This document shows positions 10,865 through 23,560 of a stretch of DNA of 64,000 nt, in pieces. The notes below the pieces were generated by a model that was given only the letters and a program-made list of their open reading frames with translations, had not been told where the DNA came from and ran no database searches. Origin of the DNA: Pleodorina starrii. Taxonomy: Eukaryota; Chlorophyta; Chlorophyceae; Chlamydomonadales; Volvocaceae. Each line of letters begins with the position of its first letter. The stretch's first letter is position 1. The position numbers and the translations under genes were made by a program. The stretch spans positions 492,501 to 556,500 of the forward strand of contig BRXU01000010.1 in assembly GCA_030267565.1 (NCBI GenBank), read 5' to 3'.

Positions 10865-13800
10865 AAGGCGGCGGGCGCAGCCCCCGCGGCTAGCCATGAC
10901 GGCGGAGCCCTCCGCGACCGCGTGGCGTTTCCGGCGACAGCTGCGGACAAGAGCGCGCAGGGGATGACGGACCCCGGCTCAGCAGCGACAGCGCCAGCGC
11001 CAGCGCCAGCGGCACCCGCCGCCTCCTGCGCGGCGGCCCCGGCAGGCAGCGGCGCAGCCGCAGCCGCCGCGGCTCCATTGGCGGGACCCGGCCCTGCTGC
11101 GAATTCCGACGCACGTCCTGCCCCCCTCCCCGCGACGCCTGTGGCGCAATATCCGGGAACCGGACGAGATGACGAGCCCGCGGGCTTGGGCTTGTCTGTC
11201 CCCGGCGCGGCGGCGTATGCTGGCGGCAGCGCAACCCGGACCGCCTCACACCCCCTGCCGCTCGCGGCCAGCGGAGCCCCACAGCAGCAGCCGCAGCCGC
11301 AGCAGCCGCATACCGCCGACGGCGGGCTGGATATCCTGGCTGCCCGCATCGCCTTCTACATGGATAACTTGAAGACGGCCGCGAGGAGCGACTCGCCAAG
11401 GACTCGTCCGGATCCGGCCTTGGGTGGCGAAATGCCGCACGGCCCGCGGGCCAGCCAATCGAACCGCGAGGAGCCGCGGACGTCGTCTCGGGGCTTGCCG
11501 TTACCGGGGCACAGTGGAGACGAGGCGCAGGGGAACGCGGATGGCGCGGGCGAGGAGCTCGAGCGGCCGCGGGCGGCAGCGACGGCGCCGGCGGCAGGGG
11601 TCGGCGTCAGCGGCGCGGCGGCGACGGCGGTAGGACATGCGGCGGAGCAGGGGAGCAGCGGCGGCGGCGAGGGCTCCAATGAGGCGGGTGGCTCGGTCTC
11701 AGCCTCGGCTGCTGCTGCCGCTGCCGGGAACAAAGCGAAGCGCATGACGGCGCGGATTACGGCGCGGGTTACGGCGGAAGGGGACCGGGACCGGGGGGGC
11801 GGGGACGTCGCCGGCAGCGGGGGCGGCGGCGGGCCGCAGAAGCGGCGCCGCGACAGCACCGGCGGGTCCAAGCCGGCCAAGCGGCAGGCGCCCGGGCCAG
11901 GGCCGGAGGCCGCGGCGGCAGCGGCGGGAGCTGGGCGCCTTGCAGTGCCGAGCACGGGACAGCCGAATGCAGCGCCGGGTGGGGAAGGCGGGGCGGCGGT
12001 GGCACCGCCAGGGGCTTTGCCTCAAGGAGCCGCCGCCGAGGCCGCGGCCGCCGCTGTCGCTGCGGATGCGCGCCGGGAGCGCCAGCGTCACTGCAGCACT
12101 GAGGGGGTTTCCCGCCCAGCTATGCAATCCAAGGCGCCGGTGGCCGTGGAGGCCCCCGCCTCCACAGCCACCGGCGCAGCAGGTCTGGACGCTCCCGCGG
12201 TAAGGCAGAGTCCGGTGCTGCGGGGGGGACAGGACGCACAGGCGGCACCGGGCACCCGGCGTGCTTTGCCACCGGCGCCGCGCCGCGGCGCCACAGCTGC
12301 TGCTGCGGCTGTCGCTGACGGCGGCGAAGGAAAGGCGGTGATCAAGGCGGAGCTGCCCCTGGGGGTGCTTGAGCTGGGAACGATGGGGGGGGATGCGGCG
12401 GCTCGGCACGGTTCTTCGCGGCGGGTGGCGGCGACAGAGACGAACGGATCGGCGCTGCGGCACCAGCAGCACCAACCCGCGACAGCACCTGCCTCCGCAG
12501 GGTCGCCAGCCGATGCGCCACCGCCGTTGCAGCGGGAATTACCGGCTGCGGCCGGCCAGCGGAACGCGGGGGCTGTGGCGGAGGCGCAGACGGTGCCGGC
12601 GCAATCGCCTGGATCCGAACCCGGACCAGCCGCGCAGCGCCAGTCCGGGCAGGCTGAGGCGCAAGGACATGGGGGAGATGCGGCGGCGGCGGCGGAGGCG
12701 GATGCGCAACGACAGAGGCAACGGCATGGTCATGGACATGGGCAGGAGGAGGCGCAGCTGCTGACACAGCCGCCGCCGGAGGCCCAGGGGACGCCGCCGC
12801 AGCCTCAGCAGCAGCAACGGTTGCGGCTGAAGCTCAAACGCACACCGCAGGGTCAAGCGCAGGCGCAGCAACAGACACCGCAGGGTCAGGCGTCGGCGCA
12901 GCTGCCGCCACAGCCTCCACCAAATACTCAGCAGGGGCAGCAGCAGCAGCAGCATGTACCCGGGCAGCAAGCGTCTAGAGCCCGTTTGGACACGCAGGGG
13001 CACGCGCAGCAGCCACCTCACAGCAGCCGGGCTGCGAGGACGGGGTGGAGGCCGGTCACGCAACTGGAGTTGGAGGGCGCGAGGGCAGCTGGCTCGGTGG
13101 AGGGCACGAGGGCGGCTGGGCCGCGTACCGATGCTGGCGCGACGGCAGCGGGTGTGCCGCTCTGCGGCACCGGCAGGACTGTCCCGGCGGTGGAGCCCGG
13201 AGGTGGGGCCGCAAGCAAGGCAGCAGCGGCACAGGCGCGGCAGGGGGCGGGGGCTGCGGGGCCAGGGCCAGCGCCAAAGCAGGAGCCCATGCAGGGTCCA
13301 GCGCCCGGGCCGGGGCCGGTGGAGCAGCTCGTGGCGGTTCCGGGGCGGCTGGGGTTGGTGAAGGCGCTGGTGCCGAAGCCGGAGCCCCTGGACGAGCAGG
13401 TGCGAGGCGCAGTGCGGGAGCCCGAGTGTGGGCCGGGTACAGGTCCGGTGCCGCAGGAGCCGAGCCGAGGGTCAGAGCAGGGACAGCGACAGGGGCATGC
13501 CACGGAACAGGGGCCTGGGCAGCAGCTGCGGCAGCAGCCTCAGCAGCAAGAGCCTGAGGAGCAGCAGCAGCCGGAGCAGCTTCCTGAAGAGCAGCAGCCT
13601 GAAGAGCAGCAGCAACCGGAGCAGGAGGATGAGCCGGGAGTAGAGCTGGGGCCGGGGCCGGGATTAGCTCTGGAGCTGTCGCAGGAGCCGGAACTGGCAG
13701 TAGGACAGCAGCCAGGGGCAGTAGGACAGCAGCCAGGGGCAGAGACAGAGACAGGGAGGCAGCCAGGGCAGCTGCCGAGGGCAGAACAGGAGCCGGCGCT

Positions 13801-16678
13801 GGGGCTGGGGCAGCCGTCGGGCCAGGGTCCACGGCAAACACCGCAGCCGCAGTCGCAGAGGGGGAGGCAGCCGGCGCCGGGGCAGCAGCCGGCGGCGGGG
13901 CCAGCAGGGCCAAGGCAGGGGCCGCCATCACAGCCGCAGCCGGGGCTGTCGCTTGAGCCTCAGTCTGGGCAGGGGCCTCCGCCGGGGCGGAGAGGGGGCC
14001 GCGCGCCGCAGGCATCCCGGGAGGCGGTTCAGGAGGGGCGGCAAGGGCCGGCAGTGCACAGCCCCACCGTGGCGCCCACATCATCTAATCAGGTCGACAA
14101 GGCGGCGGCGGCGGCGATGCCAAGCAGTGCTGGCGCCGCAGGCAGCCGTGGGCCGGGATCCGGCGGCCCGCAGCCCCAGGCCAAGCGGCCGCAGCTCCAG
14201 CCCGCCAAGAAAGGCCCCGCAGCCGCTGTACCGCGTGGCCGCCCGTCGACGACGGCAGAATGCGCGACAATGCCGGAGGCGGAACGGCCGGGTGCAGGAG
14301 GCGCCGCGGCTTCCGCGCCTGGCCCTCAGCAGCAGCAGCAGCAGGCTTCTCCCGGCCGGGACCGGCGGCCCAAGGTCGTCAAAGTTACGACCTGGGCCCA
14401 GCTGCTCAAGGCCCTGCAGCGGAGCTCCACAACTGGCTCGCCTGGGGCTGCGCCTGCGGCGGGTGGCGCGGGCACGCACGGACCCGCGGCGGCCGCTGCC
14501 GCTGCCGCGGCCGCCGCGCCGGCAGCCGGGCCCTCCACCAGCGCTGCAGCGGGAGCAGCAAGCGCAGCGGCCGCTGCTGCCGGTGATGCGGTCACGGTCG
14601 AAGCGGGCGAGGTGTCCCTCATCGTTGACCTCCAGGGGGCGACATTGGAGGGGCCCGCACCAGCCGCCGCGGCGCCGGCGGCGCCGGCGGGCCCGCAGAG
14701 CGGCGGGCCGGCAGCGGCGCCGCCGGCGCCTCTGTGTATCTCCACGCCCGGGCTGGTGCTGCGCAACGGCGGGCTGCGGCTGCCAGCCGGGATGCGGCTG
14801 GTGGTCGCCGCGCCGCGGGTCCAGCTGGTCAACCTGTCGATTAGCGGCCTGGGCCACCCGTCCCCGTCCACTAAGGCGGAAGCAGGGCTGCTTGAGGTCA
14901 AGGGCGCGGGTGCCGCCGCGCGGCTCGAGCGCTGCCGCATAAGCATGCAGCCGCAGGGTGCGGCGGCCGGGGGCGGCGGCGCGGGTGCGGCCGCAGCGGA
15001 TTGCGGTGCGGTGGCGGTGGGGCCCGGCGCCGCAGCGCACCTGCAGGACTGCACCGTTGCGAACGCGGGCCGCGACGGCGTGTTGTCCTGGGGCGCCGAC
15101 GCGCGCGTCAGCGCCACCAAGTGCGTTGTCCGCGGCTGCCGGGCGTCGGGTTTCGCTGCGGTGGACCGCGGCTACATGGGCCCGCTGCTCCAGTGCGAGG
15201 CGTACGACAACAAGTTGTACGGCTTCTGCGCCGAAGACCTCGGCTCGCGCATGGCGGTGGGCGCGGGCTGCGTCGCGAAGCGCAACGAGACGGGCTTTGC
15301 CGCGACCTTCGGTGGCTGCGCCGAGGTCGCCGCGCAGTGCCTGGCGGAGGATAACACAGAGGTGGGCTTCAAGGCCAGCAAGCGCGGCTCCAAACTGGTT
15401 GCCCTTCGAGGCTGTGTGGCGCGCGGCGGCATCACGGGCTTTGCGGCGGTGGAGGGCGGAAGGCTGGAGGCGGAGTACGACTGCGTCGCGGAGCGGATGA
15501 AGGGTGGCGGCGGCGGCGCCGCCGGCGACGGAGCGGACCCCGGCGACGGCTTCCTGGCGTCGGGCCCACACTCGGTGCTCCTGGCGGGCCCGCGCTGCGT
15601 CGCGGAGCGCAGCGCCCACGGCGCCGGCTTCGCGGCGCGCTACGGTGGCCACCTGGTCGCGCGACGCGGCAGCGCCGCCCGGGAGAACCGCGAGTATGGT
15701 TTCGTGGCGTTCGGAGCCAAGTCGAGGCTGACCGCCGGGAGGAACTGCGTCGCGCAGCGCAACGCCGACGGCGGCTTTGCGGCCAAGGCCGGCGGCATGC
15801 TGGACGCCGGCGAGCATTGCGTCGCCTCCGGCAATGACCACTTTGGCTTCGCGGCGTGCGGTACCCGGTCGGAGCTGACTGCCGGACCGCGCTGCGTCGC
15901 GGAACAGACCAAGCGCGCCGGCGGCGGCGGCTTCATGGCCTACGTCGGGGCGACCCTGCAGGCGGGTGACAATTGCGTGGCGCGGGATAACGAGGCGCAT
16001 GGCTTCATCGCCGTTCGCGGCTCACTGGCGACGGGTCCGGGCTGCGTGTCGAAGGCCAACGGCGGCACTGGCTTCCTGGCGACGGAGGATGGGAGGCTGG
16101 AGGCGGGGAACAGCTGTCAGGCCGTCCGGAACGGCGAGGAGGGCTTCTGCGCGGCGAGCGGCCACATGACCGTCGGCGCGGCATGCTGCTCGGAGGAGAA
16201 TGAGGCCGACGGCTTTGTGGCCTGTCGATTGGAGGCGCCTGAGCCCGCCGTCGGCGCGCCAGGGGCCGCTGGCTGCGGCCGCGGCTGCGGCCGCGGCCGC
16301 GGCGCCCCTCCCCCGCAGCTGCAGCCTGGCGTGCTGGATGCCTCTGCGGGCGGTTGCATCTCCCGGCGCAACCACGGCAGCGGCTTCTGCTGCGAGGATG
16401 CCGGCAGCAAGCTGCTCGCGGGCAACGGCTCCGTGGCGGCGGACAACCAGGGCGCCGCTGGCTTTTACGCGAAGGAGGGCGGGGAGGTGAAGGCGGGGGA
16501 GGGGTGCGAGGCGACGGGCAACGCGGGCTGGGGCTTCCTGGCGGAGGGGAAGCGGACGCTGATGAGCCTGGGGCCGGGCTGCAGGGACGCGGCGGCCAAG
16601 GGCGGCAACGCGGCGGGCGGGGTGCGCTCGGGGCCTGGTGCGGCCGTCACGGATTGTCCCCTGGCCTTGAAGCCGTAG
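9114..16678 (+). CDS. Double U-box / beta-helix protein (putative E3 ubiquitin ligase)
   Basis: Three exons, 9114-9294, 9535-9933 and 10692-16678, give about 2,188 residues; both introns are phase 1. The ATG at 9114 is the first after an in-frame TAG at 9099. U-box 1 (residues ~17-80) has YVCPLSLALMPNPV and GVRPFTG; U-box 2 (~152-222) has FFCPLSWRIMRDPVVD and SSDDLRPDRNLKAAI. U-boxes recruit E2 enzymes, so an E3 ubiquitin ligase role is inferred. Residues ~225-1500 are Ala/Gly/Pro/Gln low complexity with a bipartite NLS-like stretch (KRRRDSTGGSKPAKRQ, ~577). From ~1,480 (TTWAQLLKALQRS) to the end is a right-handed parallel beta-helix-like region with 18 G-F-x-A repeats at ~24-residue spacing and recurring GCVA..N. 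The beta-helix may bind the substrate (inference). The convergent gene at 29148-23561 is a paralogue. The first TGTAA after the stop is at 18468. Confidence 0.82.
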
Positions 16679-18467
16679 TCGTAGAAGCGGGTTGCTGGGT
16701 GCCGTTTTGGGTCGTTGTTGTTGTGTTGGTGTTGGTGATGATGGGGGTGGGGGTGGGGGTGGGGGCTCCAGACCCCGGGAAAGGAGGACCAACGCGCCAG
16801 CTGGTCCTTCGTGCACTGCACCGAAGGCAGCCAGGGTCGTGTGCGCGTGTGTGTGCGGAGAGTGGAGAGTGGAGTGGAGGCGCAAGCGCGCCGCGCTGAG
16901 GCGGGTTTGACCGGCGCTAAGGCGGGTTTGACCGGCGCGGCCGGTTGGGTGCGCGAGCTTCGGGGCACCAGAGCAATCCCGGATCTGATTCAGGAGCGTT
17001 AGCAGATGAAAAAGCGAGGTAGTTTAGGTAGGCGTGGGGCGCGGGCGTGTGCTGGTGTGCGTGGAAGGTGCTGAACAATGCTTGGGACCACATTTACGGC
17101 AAAGGCCCTTCCAGGGGGCGCGGGGCGCACAGGCAGAGCATTTTGCATTCGGCACACTGTATCGGCGCCTGTGGCATTGGCGGAAGGGGTATGGAGCTGA
17201 ATGAACTTGCGGACAAACAGCACGCGTTTAGGTCTGGCTGCAAATGGTATCCTGGAGATGCTACCGTATCCGGGTCAGTAAACAGGCGGCGGTATCATGC
17301 AGGCCCCGCCCCGGACAGCGGACACAGGACTGCGAGTAGTAAAAATGCGGGAAATCGCTTTTTCCTGCCCCGGGTCTTCTTCAGAGGATCCTGTGGGTGC
17401 TCAGCATCACATGCGTGGATTGGGTTGCAGCATGACACGCCGGGAGAGAAGATAGGCACGACGTGTGTGTGCGTGTGTGTGTGGTGGGGGGAGGTGGAGG
17501 TGGGTGTGGGGCAGGCGGAGGGGCAGGGGGTGTCACGGGGTCGGGCGGAAGGCAGTCTTTGTGCAATGCGATGGCATTTTTCGCTTGCTGGAGCGCAGAC
17601 AGGACTCGGGACGAAGCGGAGTGGGGGCGAATGGCGAATGGCGGGGTGAACCCTCGCCCCGCTTGTCTTATGTTGTGTTGTGTTGTAGTGGGGACCTGGG
17701 CCTGCAGCCGGGTCCTGCTGAAAAGGATCGCAGGCGTGGCGCTGACGAGCGGCAACTCATCCCAAAGAGCCAAGCATGCAAGGAAGCAAGGAAGGAAGGA
17801 AGGAAGGAAGCAAGGAAGGAAGGAAGGAAGCTGAAACTGGTGGAAGGAAGGAAGGAAGGCGGAACATGTCTCTGACCGTGACTTGAGGACTGCGGGCCAG
17901 CCAGGCTCGCCGGGGCGCTCGGAAGCTTTGGATGCGGCGGCGGAGTGGGTTTGGTTACCCAGGCGGTGCAAGGCGGCGCCGCTTGCTTTGCAGATAGGGC
18001 TGTGACTGACTGGCAGGGATCCGAGCGGCACGGAGGGTGCGGTACCACCCCCCGGCGGCCGATTACGCCGGGCCCGGTTCCTGGTGGGAGGGGTGTTCTT
18101 TGCAGGGGCGTGGGCTGTTGGCGGATACGCTCCTGGATGGATGGATGCAGGCATAATAAAGATAGACAAATATACGGTAGGGTATACGTGTGTTGCAGCG
18201 GCCGGTTCGTTGTGCCGGCTGCTGGGGGTGTGCACCTGTCCTCACCCGGGGGGGCTGCGTCCGGCTGGGGAGCCCGCGTGGCCGCGGCCGTGTCTTGGCG
18301 CTGCCCTGTGCTCCACCTTTGACGAGGCGAGGTGGCCGCGCGCCATTTAGGCGGAATGGAAGCGCCGGCAGCAGACTTGCTGACTTTCATGGGCATCGCG
18401 TTCCATCCACGCACACAGATTCAACTCGCAGGAGCCAGCGGTTGCAGCAGTTGTTGTGATGGTGGTA

Positions 18468-18472
18468 TGTAA
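18468..18472 (+). promoter_or_regulatory. possible TGTAA poly(A) signal of the plus-strand U-box gene
   Basis: First TGTAA (volvocine poly(A) signal) downstream of the stop at 16678, about 1.8 kb away. That implies a long 3' UTR, so the assignment is weak. Confidence 0.25.
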
Positions 18473-21400
18473 TTGAATACAATCGAATCCAATCGCGTCC
18501 ACAAGCTCCTGTCAACATTCACATCAGCTTGCGAATCCCCGACTTGTGGGGCTGCGGCACACGGCTGACCTCGTGACCGGGCCGGCAGTGTGTGTTGCTG
18601 CTGCTGGATGGGGCTGCTCGCGGCAGTCCATCACCCGCCGTGGTTTCGGCGCTGGGAGCGAGCAGCGAGGGCCGGCAGTCAGAGCCGCGACAGCGACGAC
18701 GTCGGTGCCCGCTGCAGGTTTCGGCACCTTCGGAGTTACAGACCTTACAGATGCTTGCCAGCATTACGGCGGTAATACTAGAAAATGAGAGCACGGCCGA
18801 GGACGCGAGGAGGGTGCCAGCCACATCGGCACACGCTTGCCTACCGACATTCCTACGTTACAAATGTCGCTGGCGTGGCATGCCAACAGATTCACACATC
18901 CAGCATCATGAGGTAGGTACACCACCACCTGCTGCTGGTGCTGGTGCTGGTGCTGCTGCTTCCATCCGGTTGCTCCACTTAGGCAGCAGGGTAGTCACTT
19001 GGCTGCCACAACCGCATTCAACCACACGGGCCGCACACTCCACCTTGTGCTCCAACACCGCCCACCTCTCTTGGCGATCGCCTGATGATGGGTGCGCGCA
19101 ACACATCCCACCACCAACACACCAACCACCACAGCCACACCCACCACCAACACCACTTCACACACACGCACCACGCACGCAGCAAATCCATCCCGCAAAC
19201 GGGCCGGGCCACCGGACATACGTTTGCCGGCGGCGCTGCTCTCGCTGCTCTCGCTGCTCTCGCTGCTCTCGCTGCAAGCTACATGCCATGAGCAGTGCAG
19301 TGCAGTGCAGTGCAGCTCGCTGCCTACTGCCAAAACATGCCCAGGCGGCGGCAAGGGAGGTGTGCCGTACGTACGTATGAGGGAGACATGCTGGCCTCGC
19401 TCACCTCACACCCCCCTGCGATGCAACAGGCAAACAACCACGATCCATCCTCCACCCCGGGGGATCCCCGCGTCGAGCGAGACCCATCCAGATAATGGCT
19501 ACGAGACTTCGAGTTGACCCGCAGCAGGCCCGGGCGAGACTGGGGCACTGGGCAATGTAAACGCGGGCCTCGCCAAGTACCCATATTAACAAAGACACCA
19601 TCATCTCGCATCATTGCGGACCTGCTGTGGCAGCCGCCCGCGGGTCGCCCGTCAAACAACGAAATAAGCCAAGCCACAACCTTGCGTCGGTGGGTGCGTG
19701 CGGGGCCGCACACCTAAACACCCCACGCACGCTGCACGCACCCAAGTACAGCATCGTTGCGGCCTCTCTCTCTGTCTCTCTCTCTGTCTCTCTCTCACCC
19801 CCTTGGGGAAGAGAAGCGGCGGGTGATGGTGGTCCCGTGCGGCTGGCGAGGCCCCCCGGGGAACGTGAGCTAGCAGCAAAATCCCCTTGACACCAGTCCA
19901 TCCTCATCTATCAACTCCATCCTCATCAACTTGATCCTCATCAACTCCATTTTTTTAATGAGTCCATACATCCTTACCACGTCCCGGTCCTTTCCTGGCC
20001 GACATGAACGACGTTTGTTCGTTAGCAAGGAAGCGCCACGCCGCGCAGCGCACATCTCCCGGCCCGGGCCAAGCGCGCTTCCCCCGCATCAATCGCCGAT
20101 TAAGCATCCATTTATCAGCAGCGCCATCTTTAGCACTCCTACCAGTGCGGCATCATCATCATCATCATCATCATCAGCTTAAGCATCATCAGCTTAAGCA
20201 TCATCATCATCTGCATCATCATCATCTGCATCATCATCAGCAGCAGCAGTCACGCACGCAGATCGCAGATCGCGCGTGGAGACGACGCTCCACGCGCACA
20301 CGGCACCCAAACCTACACACACACGCACACACATGCTGCCGTCGTTGGCCATACATATCAGCAGTACTCCCGCGCCCCGCCGCCCCGGTGAGCCCCAGTC
20401 GCCCCAAGTTAATTTCAGGGTGCCGCCCGGCAACCACACACACACACGCCCGCCCCGCCCCTGCACCCCAATCAAAATCTGCCAAGCCATACGGCACAGG
20501 GGCAAAGCCCGATGCAGCGCATCGCGCGTCCGACGTGTTTCCAGTGCTGCAGCAAACCAAATGTCGTTCCACGCGGGTATGCAAATAAACGGTACGCGCG
20601 GCAGCCCTCGACCGACCGCTCCCAGCGCAATCAAGGTGCGCTCCCCCCCTGGAGCCAACAGAGTCGGCGGGATCTTCCGAAGGGGACACCATCAGCCCCT
20701 TTATTACCAGCGCAGCCACAGGTACGACAGGTCCTAAAGCCGCAAGTTGCCGTACACCATACACCGTACTCACTGCGGACGCCAGCGCCATGCACACACA
20801 CATCAAATGCCGTTGAGCGCCAAATTTAGATTTTTGCGATGGCTCAACCTCGCTCGGGGGGTTCGCAGTTCGACTGATAAAAAAATACCATGCCAAGCAA
20901 CCAACCTAGTCCTTAACCCCGCGGATGAAGTTGCTAGCTAGCTAGCTTGCTCGCTAGCAAGATAGCTGGTGGTAACGGTGACGAAACGTCAGTTGTAAGT
21001 TGCACACTACTAGATATACAGTTGCGCAACAAGCAAGCTGCAACAAACGTCGCCAACGCACGCGCCGCCGCCGCCGCCGCCGCTGCTGCTCCTTCCACGC
21101 ACACTCCCCCGCCCTGCTGGGGCGTCTCCAAGTTCCTTCCTTTCCGCTAGGGACGGAAGTGCGCTCGCGCCGCCGTGCCTGCCTGCCTCCGCCCGCCATC
21201 TACATACCCACCAACGCCAATGAACAGTGCGTGCGTGTCCGAGCTCTATCTTCGACCTATGCGCCGCCGCCGCCGCTCCTCCGCCTCCTTGCTACTCACT
21301 CACTCCAAGGGACAGACCAGGCTGGGGTGTGCCCCCTGCTGGCGACTACTCGGGATGGATCTAGGAACCACGGATGTATCGGGAGGGATGGGCGGCACAT

Positions 21401-21737
21401 GCAGCCTCAGCAGCACAAATACCCGTGGGAGTGGCGGGGAGTCCCCGTGGCAGCGAAGTACGAGGCCGCCAAGGGGAGAGGCGGCCCATCAGGAGGGGCA
21501 CGAGGAGAGGAGCGCGCGAGCGAGGCGGCCACAACTGCAGCGATCGATCCATCCCGGCCCGCCGCCCTCCCTCCCCCGCCCCGCCCGCCACCCGGGGATG
21601 GGGCCCCCTCCCCTCCCTGGATGGGCCTGTTGGCAGGCATGACACCACCTCTGTACGACACTCCGACCCGCCCGTGTGGACACAATCAACGACAAATCAA
21701 CCCAACCAAGCAAGGCAGACGGACAGATAGACAACCG

Positions 21738-21776
<39 letters not shown>

Positions 21777-22467
21777 GGACAGACAGACACACGACAGACG
21801 CCTTGGTTCGCTCGCATTGCCAACTCCCTCTCCCTCCCACAGCAGTACCACAATCAATAAATCAATCGAGTACGCCCCCCCCTTCCATACGTCCTTGTCA
21901 CAAATGGTGCGTACACGGCACAACCGACTTTCAATAACTCCCGCTCCCGCTATCCCGTTATCCCGCTCCCGGCCCCGCTCCCGCCCCCGCCCCGTCCCGT
22001 CCCTTCCCGCACTGGCCCCATACACTGTCCACAACGCTCAGGCCCATTATACACACACATACACACATACACACAAGGGAAGCGACGTACACGCACTCGC
22101 GTCATCGTCGTCGAAGGAGGGAAGGGCGGCAGGCAAACTCCGCCCCGTCGAGGGTCACTCCACTTCACTTCACTTCACCTCACTTCACTTCACTTCACCT
22201 CACTTCACGTCACTACGAAACGAGGTAGGTAACACCCCGCAGGCAGACGGACCGCCCCGACTGACCGCACCGAAAGGGTCCCAACCAAAACCCAACCCCA
22301 TGTGTGTTGTGATGCGCGCGGTCTGATCGTCTGTCGCTCACGAACCGCACCGCAGCAGCACACACACCTCATCCCCTCGCCCTATCCCTCCCTCCCTCCC
22401 TCCCTCCCGCCAACGAACGGAGCCAGCCAGCCACCGCCAACCAATAAAACGCCCAAACAGAACAAAA

Positions 22468-22963
22468 CGCAGTACTGCAGTACACGAGGGGCCAGCAGCT
22501 GGCCCATTGGCTCTATCCGTCCCGAGTCTGGAGCCCATTCACTGCAACAATAATCCGCCCCCCCCACACACATACGCACACATGCGCACAGAGACACACA
22601 CACCCAACACACAGCCACCCAACACGCAGTACTGCAGTACACGAGGGGCCAGCAGCTGGCCCATTGGCTCTATCCGTCCCGAGTCTGGAGCCCATTCACT
22701 GCAACAATAATCCGCCCCTCCCCACACACACACATACGCACACATGCGCACAGAGACACACACACCCAACACACAGCCACCCAACACAGACACAGCCACC
22801 CAACACACAGCCACCCAACACAGACACAGCCACCCAACACACAGCCACCCAACATACAGCCACCCAACACACAGCCACCCAACACACAGCCACCCAACAC
22901 AGACACACACACCCAACACACACAGCCACCCAACACACACGGCCACCCAACACACAGCCACCC

Positions 22964-22975
<12 letters not shown>
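22468..22975. repeat. 157-bp tandem duplication followed by a 15-bp minisatellite
   Basis: A unit starting ACGCAGTACTGCAGTACACG is repeated with offset 157 (22468 and 22625). It is followed by many copies of CAACACACAGCCACC to 22975. Direct repeats without unique spacers; not a CRISPR array. Confidence 0.75.
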
Positions 22976-22994
<19 letters not shown>

Positions 22995-23560
22995 GTAACA
23001 TTGCACTCCTTCCCACCTCTTTGGCGCCCGCAACATCACGTCACGTCTAGGCAACATCACGTCACGTCACGTCATGTCTAGGCAACTCAGCGCGCATCGA
23101 CATCGCGCACCGACCCCGGGTCCATTACTAATGCGCACGCATGCAACGAGGTTGGATGTGCCCAGCCATTGGCCACTTGGTGGCAATGGGTCACTTGACA
23201 GCACGAGCTGCAGATAGCGACGGCGGCGGCGGCGGCGGCGGCGGCCGCTCCAGCACCGCCGCTGGCTGCGCCGCCTCCCGATCCCGCCACTGCGCCGCCA
23301 CTGCGCCCGACGCTCCTCCGAAGTACGGTAAGCTCATCGGAGCAGCGCCACCGGAGAGCGGCACTCGGACGCTAGGCCGTATCGCCGCGTTGCACCCCAG
23401 CTGCGGCAGCGGATGCGGCGCGGCCAGACCCCACCGACGTGCCAACCGGCGCCGCCGTTGCCGCCAGAGCAGCAGGCCCCTGCCGCGCGCGGCTGCCGCC
23501 CGCATCGTCCCCCGTCGCAGGCGCCGGCGCCGCCGCGGCGGCGCCAGCAGCGGCGGCGGC

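Larger units (their letters stand above)
16679..23560. other. 6.9 kb between convergent U-box genes; simple repeats, no gene supported
   Basis: Holds the 3' flanks of both U-box genes. Seen are GGAA runs (17780-17870), ACC/CAC-rich DNA (19090-19180), CATCAT runs (20150-20250), CAGA runs (21735-21795), CACTTCACTT tandem copies (22157-22215), a 157-bp tandem duplication plus a 15-bp minisatellite (22468-22975) and CATCACGTCACGTCTAGGCAA copies (23033-23085). Open frames exist on both strands but show no conserved motif or consistent splice pattern. The CTAGCTAGCTAGCTTGCTCGCTAGC tract near 20934-20960 is a short palindromic repeat. Confidence 0.5.

Noticed and set aside
14081..16000. 639-codon minus-strand open frame
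   Set aside because: Antisense shadow of the beta-helix exon, whose 72-bp periodicity and high GC keep several frames open. The plus frame carries the coherent repeat pattern.
19092..19517. Thr/His-rich open frame
   Set aside because: ACC/CAC simple repeat in intergenic DNA; no supporting features.
22766..22975. Regular short direct repeats resembling a CRISPR array
   Set aside because: The 15-bp units are contiguous with no unique spacers, in a eukaryotic nuclear context: a minisatellite.
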